NCBI GenBank assembly: GCA_023443095.1
Contig: JAEZVV010000049.1
Location: forward strand, 1 to 6,994
Direction: 5' to 3'
Length of the DNA stretch: 6,994 nt
Origin: Pseudomonadota bacterium
GTDB lineage: Bacteria > Pseudomonadota > Gammaproteobacteria > Burkholderiales > Burkholderiaceae_F
Part shown: positions 6,264 through 6,994 of the stretch, one piece after another
Layout of the letters: each line of letters starts with the position of its first letter
How positions within the stretch are numbered: the first letter of the stretch is position 1
Position numbers and translations under genes: made by a program
The notes under the pieces: model-generated
What the model was told of the DNA's origin: nothing
The model's database searches: none
What the model saw: only the letters and a program-made list of their open reading frames with translations

Positions 6264-6283
6264 GGCCGCGCGCAGGCGCGGCC
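6264..6283 (+). other. GC hairpin between gene B and the porin
   Basis: GGCCGCGC (6264-6271) pairs perfectly with GCGCGGCC (6276-6283) around GCAG. No T tract follows, so it is not a standard terminator. A second possible stem is CCGGGG (6214-6219) with CCCCGG (6230-6235). Within a gene B-porin message these could protect RNA ends or set relative expression; that is inference. Confidence 0.45.
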
Positions 6284-6311
6284 CGTGAAATCAGCAAGCA
6301 AGGTAAGAACC

Positions 6312-6994
6312 ATGATCAAGAAGTTGAGCTATGTGGCCACCATGGCCGCGCTGTGCGCCCTGGCCGCCCCGGTGGCAGCCCAATCGTCGGTCCAGGTCTA
6401 CGGCGTTCTCGACGGCGGCCTGCAATACGTCAATTACGCCGACCTCAACGGCGTCGGCCAGGACTCGTCCTTCGGCCTTGCCAGCGGCACCTTCTACGGC
6501 AACCGCTTCGGCCTGCGCGGCTCGGAAGAGCTCGGCGGCGGCCTCAAGGCGATCTTCGCCCTCGAAAGCGGCTTCAATCTCGACACCGGCAAGCAAAGCG
6601 AAGCCGGCAACCTGTTCAGCCGCCAGGCCTACCTCGGCCTCGAGAGCCGTTTGGGCAAGGTCGCGATGGGCCGCCTGGCCGGTTTGAGCTCGGCTTACGG
6701 CGACTTCGACATGACCTGGCAGATGGATCCGTTCGAAGGCGGCATGGGCGACGCCGGTCTGTCGGCCTTCCCGATGCCCTACAACCTGAACAACGCCGTC
6801 GTCTATCGCTCGCCCGACATGAAGGGCCTGATCGTTTCGGCGATGTATTCGTTCGAGGCCACCGGCCAGGAAAAGCCCGGCACCGCCAACAACACCCGTT
6901 ACGCTGGCGTGGGTGCCAACTATGCCGTTGGTGCCCTGTGGACCGGGCTGACCTACGAGACCTACACCGCCTCGAACGCCCAGGTGCTCGCCGG
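6312..6994 (+). CDS. Outer-membrane porin, N-terminal part (3' end outside window)
   Basis: Start ATG at 6312, preceded by AAGG (6300-6303) at good spacing; open to the window end with 227 codons visible, against a usual length of about 330-380. The signal peptide MIKKLSYVATMAALCALAAP is followed by VAA, with cleavage likely after Ala23. The mature N-terminus QSSVQVYGVLDGGLQY is the first beta strand typical of betaproteobacterial general porins, and RFGLRGSEELGGGLKAIF followed by ALESGF and FSRQAYLGLES are family hallmarks. Such porins form trimeric barrels that let small hydrophilic solutes, often anionic ones, into the periplasm. It lies 128 bp after gene B on the same strand with no intrinsic terminator between, so co-transcription is likely. 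A pore that supplies the substrate of the periplasmic lyases is a plausible but unproven role. The C-terminal strand and terminal Phe are outside the window. Confidence 0.93.
   Translation, partial: MIKKLSYVATMAALCALAAPVAAQSSVQVYGVLDGGLQYVNYADLNGVGQDSSFGLASGTFYGNRFGLRGSEELGGGLKAIFALESGFNLDTGKQSEAGNLFSRQAYLGLESRLGKVAMGRLAGLSSAYGDFDMTWQMDPFEGGMGDAGLSAFPMPYNLNNAVVYRSPDMKGLIVSAMYSFEATGQEKPGTANNTRYAGVGANYAVGALWTGLTYETYTASNAQVLA

Noticed and set aside
4465..6297. Long open frame of 610 codons on the minus strand across gene B
   Set aside because: Same antisense shadow effect; its translation mirrors the minus-strand frame over gene A only because A and B are homologous.

Overview
The window is high-GC DNA from what looks like a betaproteobacterium. 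The porin at the right end has the betaproteobacterial trimeric-porin signature, and the general look fits Rhodocyclales relatives such as Thauera, Azoarcus or Aromatoleum. That placement is inference. All supported genes read left to right on the + strand.

Layout: (1) 1-1083, the 3' part of a copper-type P1B ATPase (copA-like), entering the window at its CPC motif. (2) 1084-about 1618, no convincing gene, one long inverted repeat. (3) about 1618-3760, a regulatory and leader region of about 470 bp followed by gene A, a 556-residue secreted protein of the histidine/phenylalanine ammonia-lyase (HAL/PAL) superfamily, ending at a strong intrinsic terminator (3840-3870). (4) about 4048-6183, a second copy of the same arrangement: related upstream boxes, a leader of nearly equal length, and gene B, also 556 residues and colinear with A. 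(5) 6312-end, the first 227 codons of an outer-membrane porin, probably read with gene B because no T-tailed terminator lies between them.

The main point of interest is the A/B pair. Both keep the HAL fold signatures (YG near the N-terminus, QDPxSxR, NP, NF, an acidic residue in the C-terminal helices). Where classical enzymes carry the Ala-Ser-Gly that cyclises into the MIO electrophile, A has Val-Asn and B has Ala-Asn, with one residue missing. They also carry Sec signal peptides, so they should work in the periplasm, whereas classical HAL is cytoplasmic. The best-supported reading is a duplicated periplasmic, MIO-independent HAL-superfamily lyase, with ergothionase as the known precedent for a MIO-less member, linked to a porin that may admit its substrate. 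The substrate cannot be read from the sequence.

Both copies are preceded at the same distance (about 415 nt before the ATG) by a palindrome related to ACCGTC-N2-GACGGT and, 38 bp downstream, by a conserved box CCTGAAATATCT-N-GAAACAAGT. This suggests a shared regulator and an unusually long leader.
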